Below, in pieces: positions 1 through 7,370 of a stretch of 64,000 bases of DNA. The notes below the pieces were generated by a model. It saw nothing but the letters and a program-made list of their open reading frames with translations, ran no database searches and was not told the DNA's origin. Source of the stretch: an uncultured Phycisphaerales bacterium (GTDB lineage Bacteria; Planctomycetota; Phycisphaerae; Phycisphaerales; SM1A02); contig CAJQQE010000039.1 in assembly GCA_905480395.1 (NCBI GenBank), positions 1 through 64,000 on the forward strand, in the 5' to 3' direction. The translations under genes were made by a program, and so were the position numbers. Each line of letters begins with the position of its first letter. The first letter of the stretch is position 1.

Positions 1-281
1 GTCGGTCTTCCTTCCCCGTAGACGTGGGCATTGAGGCCACCGGGACTAAAAATCGAGCCATCGACGATTTGGGCACCGCCGACAAAGTTGAAGACTTGCG
101 ACGAGAAGTCAAATGGTGGAAACGTCGGGAAATTTGGCGCCGCAAAGGGTTCCGTGAAGGAATCCCATTGGTAGTACTGACTTCCCTCTTCGCCACGCCA
201 GGCAGGGATGCTGGGGTCAATCAGATCTGCGAATGAGGCCGCGGAAGTACCGAGAACGAGGGCTAAAGCGAGGGATTTCAT
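1..281 (-). CDS. Secreted protein of unknown function, 3' part outside window
   Basis: The minus strand opens with ATG at 281 and stays open to the window edge, giving 93 codons. The first 19 residues, MKSLALALVLGTSAASFAD, form a signal peptide with a likely cleavage after SFA, so the product is exported. A GGAG lies about 9 bases before the ATG. The visible mature part is rich in Phe, Pro and Gly and contains no catalytic motif I recognise. The signal peptide resembles those of the two PEP-CTERM-like proteins in this window, so the missing C terminus may carry the same anchor; that is a guess. It is divergent from the CoA-transferase gene. Confidence 0.6.
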   Translation of the reverse strand, partial: MKSLALALVLGTSAASFADLIDPSIPAWRGEEGSQYYQWDSFTEPFAAPNFPTFPPFDFSSQVFNFVGGAQIVDGSIFSPGGLNAHVYGEGRP

Positions 282-690
282 CTCAGGTTTCTCCGAAATC
301 AGAATGCATACGAAAAAAAGAAAAACAAGCTAAACCGATGCTGGTGGAAGAAAATCGTTCGTTTCATCCGCAAGCCACCGCTGTCTTCAGCCCCCGGAGA
401 AACCAGAAGTGTGGTGAAGTCTGCCAAGGCTAGCAGTCGGCAATTCTCGAATCAAGCGTGCTCACGAATACTCTTTCACGCGAATTCCGTCGGTCTCGGA
501 CATTGACCCAGCAAGCTCACAAACTAGCCGCTGTGAAAGACCGAACGGTGGGACCCCGTCTGATTCGCCGAAAATCCGGCACGGCTTCACCTTCCCTTCC
601 AATTTTTCGAAGAGATCGCCCCCGCTCGATAGAATCCTCAGTCGACCGGGGCTGCCAACGCCCCCTCATTCGACCAACTCAGGATCGCCC
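282..690. other. Intergenic region between divergent genes
   Basis: This 409-base stretch separates two divergently transcribed genes and should hold both promoters. It contains an A/T-rich run (about 310-335) upstream of the minus-strand secreted gene. I could not identify convincing -35/-10 boxes, an RNA gene or a conserved small protein. Confidence 0.4.
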
Positions 691-1353
691 ATGCCTCTCG
701 ACCGAAATGGAATCACCCGACGTGCCGCCCTCGAGCTTCAGGACGGCTTCTACGTGAATCTGGGCATCGGAATGCCGACGCTCGTGGCCAACCACGTACC
801 CGAAGGCATGACGGTCTGGCTCCAGTCCGAGAATGGCCTGCTCGGCATGGGACCGTTTCCGACCGAAGCGGAGGTCGATGCGGACATGATCAACGCCGGT
901 AAACAAACGGTCACTGGCGTGGCTGGCCATTCGTTTTTCTCGAGCGCCGAGAGCTTCGGCATGATCCGCGGCGGTCATATCGACCTCGCCATTCTCGGGG
1001 CGATGGAGATCAGCCAAGGTGGCGACATCGCCAACTGGATGATCCCCGGCAAGATGGTCAAGGGCATGGGCGGCGCCATGGACTTAGTTGCGGGCGTCCG
1101 CCGGGTCATCGTCACCATGGAACACAACAACAAGAAGGGTGCGGCCAAGATCATCCCGGAATGCACCCTCCCGTTGACCGGACTCGAATGCATCGACATG
1201 GTCATCACGGATCTCTGCGTCATGGAGATGGACCGAGATCAACGGCGGTTCCGGGTGACCGAGCTCGCCCCAGAAGTCACCCGCGAGGAAATCATCGAGC
1301 GAACCACGGCGGCGATTCTCTTCGCCGACGAACTGAGGACCATCGAGGTATGA
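691..1353 (+). CDS. 3-oxoacid CoA-transferase, subunit B
   Basis: A 220-residue protein matching the beta subunit of family I CoA-transferases (ScoB/AtoD-AtoA/PcaJ type), which move CoA from succinyl-CoA or acetyl-CoA to a 3-oxoacid. The glycine-rich start [10 protein letters not shown] (21-30) and the SENG motif (46-49) are present; Glu47 is the expected catalytic glutamate that forms the glutamyl-CoA thioester. Length is normal for subunit B. Family members work as an A2B2 pair and the A gene normally sits directly upstream. Here the upstream gene is a divergent secreted protein, so the A subunit must be elsewhere or absent. The stop overlaps the next start as ATGA, suggesting a two-gene operon with a DUF1080 lipoprotein. 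Confidence 0.85.
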   Translation: MPLDRNGITRRAALELQDGFYVNLGIGMPTLVANHVPEGMTVWLQSENGLLGMGPFPTEAEVDADMINAGKQTVTGVAGHSFFSSAESFGMIRGGHIDLAILGAMEISQGGDIANWMIPGKMVKGMGGAMDLVAGVRRVIVTMEHNNKKGAAKIIPECTLPLTGLECIDMVITDLCVMEMDRDQRRFRVTELAPEVTREEIIERTTAAILFADELRTIEV

Positions 1354-2099
1354 CCAGACTCCTTGCACCGATCATCGGAGCCGCGGCAACCCTCTGCCTC
1401 CTCCAGTCATGCTCGCCACCGACACGGCAGCAGAAAATTCCTGATCTCCCGCCCCTATTCAACGGCGTCGACTTTGAAGGCTGGAAGGTCGATGAGGTGG
1501 CCGCCAAACACTGGAAGATCGTCGACGGCGAACTCGAATTCGACGGCGTCAAAGGCGATCTCTGGACGAAGGCGTCCTACGAGGACTTCCAGGTCTGGCT
1601 CGAGTGGCGGTGGGAAGGCAATTCGCAGGGGCCGATGCAACGGCCGATCATCGAGCCCGACGGTTCCTATCGGCTCGACGAGAACGGCGATGCGGTCACC
1701 ATCCTGGTCGAGGAGCGGGACAGCGGAATCTACCTTCGCGGCAACTCAAAGAGTCAGGTGAATCTCTGGGAATGGCCGGCGGGCAGCGGCGAGGTCTACG
1801 GATATCGCACCGACGGGAGCATGCCCCCTGCGACCCGCGCCGCAGCGACCCCTCTGATGAATGCGGATCGCCCGGTCGGCGAGTGGAACAGCCTCCAGAT
1901 TCAACTCATCGGGGAAACCCTCGACGTCTGGCTGAACAACGAGCACGTGATTGTCGCCTGCGAACTGCCGGGCGTACCCACTTCCGGACCGATCGGACTG
2001 CAGGCCCACGGATCGGGCATCCGGTTCCGAAATCTGTACGTGCGCCAAACGGCGGCGGACGATCCGAACCTGGACTCCACGGTCACCAACGCGAAATGA
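1350..2099 (+). CDS. DUF1080 (3-keto-disaccharide hydrolase fold) lipoprotein
   Basis: The start at 1350 overlaps the CoA-transferase stop (ATGA) and gives 249 residues. The N terminus is a lipoprotein signal with lipobox LQSC, Cys21. The mature part matches the DUF1080 beta-jelly-roll family, which is very abundant in Planctomycetota: [11 protein letters not shown] at the start, a segment DSGIYLRG in the middle and [19 protein letters not shown] at the end. DUF1080 domains are linked to glycoside binding or hydrolysis (3-keto-disaccharide hydrolases), so a role at the cell envelope in sugar breakdown is likely but the substrate cannot be told. An earlier in-frame start would place extra sequence before the signal peptide and is disfavoured. 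Confidence 0.8.
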   Translation: MTRLLAPIIGAAATLCLLQSCSPPTRQQKIPDLPPLFNGVDFEGWKVDEVAAKHWKIVDGELEFDGVKGDLWTKASYEDFQVWLEWRWEGNSQGPMQRPIIEPDGSYRLDENGDAVTILVEERDSGIYLRGNSKSQVNLWEWPAGSGEVYGYRTDGSMPPATRAAATPLMNADRPVGEWNSLQIQLIGETLDVWLNNEHVIVACELPGVPTSGPIGLQAHGSGIRFRNLYVRQTAADDPNLDSTVTNAK

Positions 2100-2124
2100 C
2101 GGATTTTGAAACCGGACGAAGAAC

Positions 2125-2157
2125 ACCCCTCCGATCGTCGGGTCGGGGGGGTATTTT
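2125..2157 (+). terminator. Likely terminator after the DUF1080 gene
   Basis: ACCCCTCCGA (2125-2134) pairs with TCGGGGGGGT (2143-2152), a 10-bp stem with one G-T pair and an 8-base loop, followed by ATTTTCT. It lies 25 bases after the DUF1080 stop codon. Confidence 0.55.
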
Positions 2158-2211
2158 CTCTGGTCGTTGCGATCCGGATGGGCGGCGTCGATCAGCGCCA
2201 TCCTCAACGTC

Positions 2212-2307
2212 TCAAGAAGCCGCCACAAAGAGCACCGCAAGTCCGCCGATGGCCATGAAGAACGAATACCCGAAGTACCTACGGTTGGCGTCAAACTGAT
2301 CGCTCAC
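2212..2307 (-). CDS. Possible 31-residue membrane peptide
   Basis: A short minus-strand frame from GTG at 2307 to TGA at 2212. It starts polar and then runs FFMAIGGLAVLFVAAS, a plausible single transmembrane helix. It lies between the terminator of the sigma gene and the convergent DUF1080 gene. There is only a weak GGGGCG-type ribosome site and I recognise no family. It could be chance; protein-level conservation would be needed to believe it. Confidence 0.22.
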   Translation of the reverse strand: MSDQFDANRRYFGYSFFMAIGGLAVLFVAAS

Positions 2308-2400
2308 GACGAACGCCCCGTCGAAAACCGCGAGACGCGACCGTCGGCGCCGCCACCGGTGGAACTCCGTCTCGAGGCCCCGCCAAAAAGACGCTGCCCT

Positions 2401-2440
2401 GAAAAAAACACCGCCCCGATCAGATGATCGAGGCGGTGTT
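2401..2440 (-). terminator. Intrinsic terminator of the flagellar block
   Basis: On the minus strand AACACCGCC pairs with GGCGGTGTT through a further imperfect GATCA/TGATC arm, and is followed directly by a run of seven T. It sits about 55 bases past the sigma-factor stop and closes the long minus-strand flagellar unit. Confidence 0.85.
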
Positions 2441-2493
2441 GGTTCGGTCAGCGAACTGAAATCAACGGCACCATCCGGTGCGACGCTGGTGAT

Positions 2494-3549
2494 TCAGAAT
2501 TCGCGTTCGCGGTGCTGCATCTGCGCCTTGAGTCGGGCGAGGATCGAAGAGTGCATCTGACTGACGCGGCTCTCCGACAGATCGAGCGTAATGCCGATCT
2601 CCTTCATCGTCATTTCCTCGTAGTAGTAGAGGATGACGATCAGCCGCTCGGCTCGCGAGAGCCCCTTGGTCAGCAACGACTGAAGATCTTGTCGCTGGAC
2701 CGCAGAAAGCGGATTCTCTTGGCGGGTGTCCTTGACCACGTCGATCTCGCGGACATCCCGGCTCGAGTCGGTCTCGAACCACTTTCGATTCAGACTGACC
2801 TGCGAGACTGGGCGGGAATCCCGCTTCAGCTTGCGGTAGTCCTCGGGAGAGAGTTGCAGGCGGTCCGAAATCTCGTCATCCGAGGCGGCCCGACCGGTCT
2901 CCATCTCGATCTGCTTACGCGTTCCTTCGAACTTGCTGGTTCGTGAACGCACGAGCCTCGGAACCCAGTCCATCGACCGGAGTTCGTCGAAGATCGCACC
3001 GCGAATTCGCTGGGTGCAGTACGTTTCGAACTTCACATTTCGGCCTGGATCGAATGCATTGATGGCATCCATCAGACCAAAGGCGCCCGCTGACATGAGG
3101 TCATTGGTATCGACTTCCGAGGGAAGTCGCATCGCCATGCGCTCCGCGGTAAAGCGGACAAGATCATGGTATTTCTCGATGAGGAAATTGCGGACGTCCT
3201 GCGTCTGCTCCTCTCGATACATACTCCAGATCTCTTTGATCGGAATCTCGGAGAGGCAGGTGTCCTTTGCCCGTGTCCGAGTACCACTGGTCCCACTTCG
3301 AATCGCAGACCGTTGCTTCCGCGGCGCTGCCGCAGGCTTCGGGACCGGCTTCTTGGGGTTGGAGGATGAGGCCTGACTCGAATCAACCACTGAGGAAACC
3401 GTTTCGACAACGGCCTCTCCAACTGTGGTCTTCTTCGGCCCGACCTTCTTGACGACTCGCTTCGTCGACTTGGGGGTCGACTTGGTGATTCGCTTGGGTT
3501 TTTCGACGATTTCTTCAACCGTCGCCGTGGCAATTGCCTTCGTCGTCAT
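2494..3549 (-). CDS. RNA polymerase sigma factor, FliA/WhiG type, with Lys-rich N-terminal extension
   Basis: A sigma-70 family protein of 351 residues. The sigma part begins near residue 105: region 2 (motif DLMSAGAFGLMDAINAFDP and the FETYCTQRIRGAIFDELR helix), region 3, and region 4 with the helix-turn-helix MKEIGITLDLSESRVSQMHS. Region 1.1 is absent, as in flagellar sigma-28/WhiG factors. It ends the flagellar block, so it probably directs late flagellar genes. The start at 3549 is chosen because AAGGAG lies 8 bases upstream; an ATG 22 codons earlier lacks such a site. The first about 95 residues are odd: a Lys/Pro/Ser/Thr-rich low-complexity segment (KRITKSTPKSTKRVVKKVG and onward) that standard FliA proteins of about 240 residues lack. 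Confidence 0.9.
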   Translation of the reverse strand: MTTKAIATATVEEIVEKPKRITKSTPKSTKRVVKKVGPKKTTVGEAVVETVSSVVDSSQASSSNPKKPVPKPAAAPRKQRSAIRSGTSGTRTRAKDTCLSEIPIKEIWSMYREEQTQDVRNFLIEKYHDLVRFTAERMAMRLPSEVDTNDLMSAGAFGLMDAINAFDPGRNVKFETYCTQRIRGAIFDELRSMDWVPRLVRSRTSKFEGTRKQIEMETGRAASDDEISDRLQLSPEDYRKLKRDSRPVSQVSLNRKWFETDSSRDVREIDVVKDTRQENPLSAVQRQDLQSLLTKGLSRAERLIVILYYYEEMTMKEIGITLDLSESRVSQMHSSILARLKAQMQHREREF

Positions 3550-3859
3550 CGGTCCGCTCCTTGACCTTCGATGACCAAATCTGTTCGACAACGCGTCCAG
3601 TTGCGTTGCCGGCATGTCGACTCGAAGCTCCTACATTTCTGCAGGTCTTCACGGTTTTGCGTCAGTGCAAAGGTGTGAAGAACACTTCGAAGTCAATCAA
3701 GTTCGACGGGAAGTGACCGTCAATCTTGATGTTCATCCCTCGCCGATCCTTGACGAGGGACGAATGGAGTATACGCAGATGTTTTCGGATGCGTGAGCAC
3801 TTGGCGAGTCAGGTGGAGGAACGGTGTGTTCAATTCCATCTGAAACCTTTTCCGAAAAC
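3550..3859. other. Gap between sigma gene and small membrane protein gene
   Basis: About 310 bases with no supported gene. Because the sigma gene is not tightly coupled to the gene before it, this gap may hold its own minus-strand promoter. A TTGACG at about 3714-3719 (minus strand reading) is a possible -35 box, but I see no matching -10 box. A short hairpin CCTCG...CGAGG lies near 3738-3760. Confidence 0.35.
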
Positions 3860-4216
3860 TCAAATCACCTCCGACGGGGAGGCGTCCGGTACTTCCACAA
3901 CATGAGGAGAATCCAGTTCAGTCGTAGATTGGTCAACAATCTTGACATCTCCTTCGATTTCATCGGTCGGAAGGTCGGCCTGCATCATCTGTGCGGCCTG
4001 ATTAACGGCATGTTCCCGGAACAGTCGTTCCAGCACGAATCCCACGATCAGACCTATTGGCCAAGAAAACAGCATCACGAGCAGTGATCGCGCAAGAACC
4101 GCGCCGAATGGGTTCTCCGCAAGCATGCCAGAAAGAATGGCCACCACAAACGCGCCGACCGCGACAATGCAGGCGGTTGGGACCGCCATTGAGATTGCCG
4201 GGGATTCTGAAGCCAT
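3860..4216 (-). CDS. Small two-helix membrane protein in the flagellar block
   Basis: 118 residues, start at 4216. Two hydrophobic stretches, roughly residues 12-32 and 42-62, are followed by an acidic, Ser/Asp/Glu-rich tail of about 45 residues that would lie in the cytoplasm. It sits between flhG and the sigma factor on the same strand, 63 bases after flhG. I recognise no family. The position suggests a part in flagellar assembly or its regulation, but nothing in the sequence proves that. Confidence 0.6.
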   Translation of the reverse strand: MASESPAISMAVPTACIVAVGAFVVAILSGMLAENPFGAVLARSLLVMLFSWPIGLIVGFVLERLFREHAVNQAAQMMQADLPTDEIEGDVKIVDQSTTELDSPHVVEVPDASPSEVI

Positions 4217-4279
4217 AGAAAACCACCTTGGATTGACGTCTGCAGACGATCGGTTCGCGTCGTTCTCCCAGTCGAGAGT

Positions 4280-5266
4280 CTAAGAACGACGAAATGCGCG
4301 GAGCACGCCGGAGAGGAAGCCTCGTTCGGCGCGCGGTGCAGCACTGGAGACGGCGTCATCATCCAGCACGGTGTTCGCCAGGCCTCGGATCGCCACCGCA
4401 GCCGGAGTATCGCCCGCCAGAAGAGAAAGAGGTCGACGACGCTTCACCGCCGCCACCACTGAGAAATCAAATGGAATCACGCCGGCAAGCGGAATCGAAC
4501 GGCCGAGGTGGCGTCGAGCCACCGCGTCCATTCTCTTGTGCACGGCAAGCCCCTCTTCGTGACAACCGGCCATGTTCACGACCAGTGAAAGATCCGCGTG
4601 GGAGTCGCGGCTCAAGATCGCCTTGGCGGTTGCGTACGCATCGGTCATCGCCGTTGGCTCGGGCGTGCAGGTCAAGAGCACGGAGTCCGCGGCGCCCGCA
4701 AAGCCGACCGCATCCGCTCCGATCCCGGCGCCCACATCAATGATCACCAGATCGACAACCTGCTCCAACGCACTCAGTTGCTCGACGATCCCCTGCCGTT
4801 GCCCCGCGTTGAGGGCGGCAAGTTCCGCCACTCCGCTGGCGCCCGGAATCAGCCCCAATCCGCCCTTGCCACGAATACCTGGGACCTTCATCACGATCTC
4901 GGCAAGTCGACGCCGGCCATTCAGCACGTCCTCAAGCGTCGCCTTGACCGTCAATCCGCACAGGACATCGGCGTTGGCACATCCCAGATCAGCGTCGAAG
5001 AGTGCCACGCGTCGCCCCGCCCGGGCCATCTCAATACCCAGATTGAGCGCGATGTTCGATTTTCCGACGCCACCTTTCCCACTCGCCACGGCGATGGCTT
5101 TGGCAAGCCGTGGCGTCTCGACTCGCAACGCCACGGGGCGTGCATTCGGCGCAAAGCTCACTCGGCCGCTCCGAACGCTCGGGACGGATTCGCGAGCAGA
5201 GGGTCCGACACTTCGTCGCGCCGCTCCGGCAACGAGTCCACGCAGCATGGAGGCCTGGTCGCTCAA
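4280..5266 (-). CDS. flhG: Flagellar number regulator FlhG (MinD-like ATPase)
   Basis: A ParA/MinD family ATPase of 328 residues. The deviant Walker A motif GKGGVGKSN lies near residues 63-71, with FDADLGCANADVLCGL just after it and VIIDVGAGIGADAV as the switch II region. The N terminus reads SDQASMLRGLV, which fits the conserved DQAxxLRxL helix by which FlhG stimulates FlhF. FlhG limits flagellar number through FlhF and membrane cycling. The start is TTG at 5266, overlapping the flhF stop as TTGA; the DQA motif two codons in supports it. A Ser/Arg-rich linker of about 40 residues precedes the ATPase domain. Confidence 0.9.
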   Translation of the reverse strand: MSDQASMLRGLVAGAARRSVGPSARESVPSVRSGRVSFAPNARPVALRVETPRLAKAIAVASGKGGVGKSNIALNLGIEMARAGRRVALFDADLGCANADVLCGLTVKATLEDVLNGRRRLAEIVMKVPGIRGKGGLGLIPGASGVAELAALNAGQRQGIVEQLSALEQVVDLVIIDVGAGIGADAVGFAGAADSVLLTCTPEPTAMTDAYATAKAILSRDSHADLSLVVNMAGCHEEGLAVHKRMDAVARRHLGRSIPLAGVIPFDFSVVAAVKRRRPLSLLAGDTPAAVAIRGLANTVLDDDAVSSAAPRAERGFLSGVLRAFRRS

Positions 5267-7134
5267 GGCTTCACTGGCTCCCCAAGCATGAGGTTCGCAA
5301 GGCGTTCACTGGTGGCCCGCTCGACATCGGTTGGGACTTCTTGCCCCGTCGTCACCCAACTGATCCGGCGTCCGATGCGACGAACCACCGAGACGAGCAT
5401 GCCGAAGGTCACGGCCTCATCGAGTTTGGTGAGTACCACGCGATCAGGGCCAAGCGTCGAAAAGGCTTCGGCTTCGCGAAGCAGCACTCGCTCGGCCGCG
5501 GTTCCAGACAACACCAGATGCGTCTCGTGCGGGCGAGCCGCATCGATCAAGGCTCGAAGGTCCGCGATGCGATCGGTGTCGTTCTGACTTCGACCCGGCG
5601 TATCGATCAAGACCGCATCGAGATCTTGGCAGCGCTCCAACGCCGCCTTCATCTCTGCTGGCCCGGAGGCGACTTCGAGCCGAAGGCCGAGAATTTCTGC
5701 ATAGGTTCGAAGTTGATCGACCGCCGCGATTCGGTAGGTGTCCGCGGTCACCAATCCAACGCGAATCTCATCCCGAAGCGTCATCGTTGCGGCGATCTTG
5801 GCCAGAGTCGTGGTCTTGCCAACTCCCGTCGGCCCAACGAATGCGATGGTCCGCGGTCGGCCGTCGCGGGGCTTGACGAATTCAAGATCCTCGGCCGTGG
5901 GCACTAATGTTGCCACCTGGGCGAGCAAGGCTTCTCGTACCAGCACCGGGTTGGCCAGCGATTGCGGGTCTAACTCTTCTTGAAGGTTCGCCACCACCCG
6001 TTCAGCAAGATCGCGCGACAACTCCTGCGCGATCAATGATGCGTAGGCTTCGGTCAGTGGTTCGGGACGGCCGAGTGATTCCGCAGAGTCGGCGGTCGCA
6101 CGGATCTTGGGGGAAGGCCCGCCGCTTTCGAGCAGACGCCCGACCGTACTTCGGATCGCCGACAATTCATCGGTTTCATCATGATTCCCAGAGGCGGCCA
6201 CGGTTTCGGAAACTGGCTCCACCTCCGATTCCGACGGCGACGCTTCTGCCAGTGCCGGGGTGGGGTGGATGCTGGCGGGGGCGACCCGGGTCGAAGCCGG
6301 CGCGTCGATGGATACTCGCGCTGCCACCTCGTCATCCGCAGGCTCAGATCTTGAGCCCAGTCCGCCGACTTCGTGTGAATCATCAACCTTCGCCGCGAGA
6401 ACCGACCGACTTGAATCGTCTTCCAGTGCAATGACTCTCGGTGCGGGTTCTCTGGGGATCTCGGCCATCCCGTCAGACACCATCGAATCGGGGCCTGACA
6501 CCGATGCCGCAGTATCCGGCACTTCCGGAAGCAGGACGCCCCCCTTGCCAATCACGAATCGTTCCGGCGCGTCACGCGTGGGCGTCGTTGAACCGGCGGA
6601 GACCGTTTCGGTGTGGGCCTCGACCAATGTGGCCTTCGGGGACGCGTCGCCTGATGGCGAAATGACATCATCAGGCCCCGCGACGCCGGCCGACGCTCGA
6701 GCGGCCTGCTGCCGTTCGAGCCGGATGGCCAATGCCTGAGCGAGTTTGCGAGTTTTTTCCCGATCGACCTCGAGGCTGCCGCTCGAAACGGGCAGATCCA
6801 CATGTCCACTCGAGGCCACATTTTCATGGGTAACCGTGGCCGCGGAATCTTGCGATCCGTAGGCTCTCGCAGCCGCCACGCCAGCGGTAGACGGGGCCGC
6901 TGGCTTCTCGATCGCCTCGTTTGGCTCGGAAGGCGTCCCGGCGGGCGGCGAGGCTTCGATCCCCGAATCGGTTTCAGACGCGATCACTTCGACGATCTCG
7001 CGGCCGCCAAGACCGAGAAATCCGCCGCGCTTGAAGGTCCGAGTGTGGAGGATCACGGCTTGCTCGCCAAGATCACTCTTGACGGCGCCGAGGGCCTCGG
7101 ACAGCGTGAATGCTCGAAAAGTCTTGAGTCGCAT
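5263..7134 (-). CDS. flhF: Flagellar placement GTPase FlhF (SRP family)
   Basis: A 623-residue protein with the SRP-type NG GTPase domain at the C-terminal end: G1 FVGPTGVGKTTTLAKIAA near residue 435, VTADTYRIAAVDQLRTYAE, DTPGRSQNDTDR and TKLDEA. The N terminus, MRLKTFRAFTLSEALGAVK, is the typical FlhF start. FlhF directs flagella to their cell position and works with FlhG, whose gene overlaps its stop. The middle (roughly residues 60-340) is a long acidic, Pro/Ala/Ser-rich, low-complexity region, much longer than the B domain of ordinary FlhF proteins of 370-450 residues; it is probably disordered. Confidence 0.93.
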   Translation of the reverse strand: MRLKTFRAFTLSEALGAVKSDLGEQAVILHTRTFKRGGFLGLGGREIVEVIASETDSGIEASPPAGTPSEPNEAIEKPAAPSTAGVAAARAYGSQDSAATVTHENVASSGHVDLPVSSGSLEVDREKTRKLAQALAIRLERQQAARASAGVAGPDDVISPSGDASPKATLVEAHTETVSAGSTTPTRDAPERFVIGKGGVLLPEVPDTAASVSGPDSMVSDGMAEIPREPAPRVIALEDDSSRSVLAAKVDDSHEVGGLGSRSEPADDEVAARVSIDAPASTRVAPASIHPTPALAEASPSESEVEPVSETVAASGNHDETDELSAIRSTVGRLLESGGPSPKIRATADSAESLGRPEPLTEAYASLIAQELSRDLAERVVANLQEELDPQSLANPVLVREALLAQVATLVPTAEDLEFVKPRDGRPRTIAFVGPTGVGKTTTLAKIAATMTLRDEIRVGLVTADTYRIAAVDQLRTYAEILGLRLEVASGPAEMKAALERCQDLDAVLIDTPGRSQNDTDRIADLRALIDAARPHETHLVLSGTAAERVLLREAEAFSTLGPDRVVLTKLDEAVTFGMLVSVVRRIGRRISWVTTGQEVPTDVERATSERLANLMLGEPVKP

Positions 7135-7296
7135 GGTGTCGCCCTCCTGGCGCTTCCCGACGCGGTCGATGGAGTCCAGACCGTGGCCTGAACGTTGAAA
7201 TCCAACGTGTCATTGGTCATCAATGGTGACGATGGTCGCCACCAACCGCTGACATTCGATCGGCACCGATACCAGCGGTGACGATCAGGAAGGTCA

Positions 7297-7336
7297 CCCA
7301 TCGGATCCCATCGACCCCATCGGATCCTCCGATGGG
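7297..7336. repeat. Paired direct repeats with two alternative hairpins between flhA and flhF
   Basis: CCCATCGGATCC occurs at 7297-7308 and again at 7316-7327. TCCGATGGG at 7328-7336 can pair with either copy: with the second it makes a perfect 9-bp stem with a 3-base loop, with the first a 9-bp stem with a longer loop. It lies just after the flhA stop within the 236-base gap before flhF. No T-run follows on either strand, so it is not a classic terminator; an attenuator or RNA-stability element is possible. Confidence 0.5.
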
Positions 7337-7370
7337 CCGGCCTGGCTTTGCCCTGAAATTCCTCGCGTCG

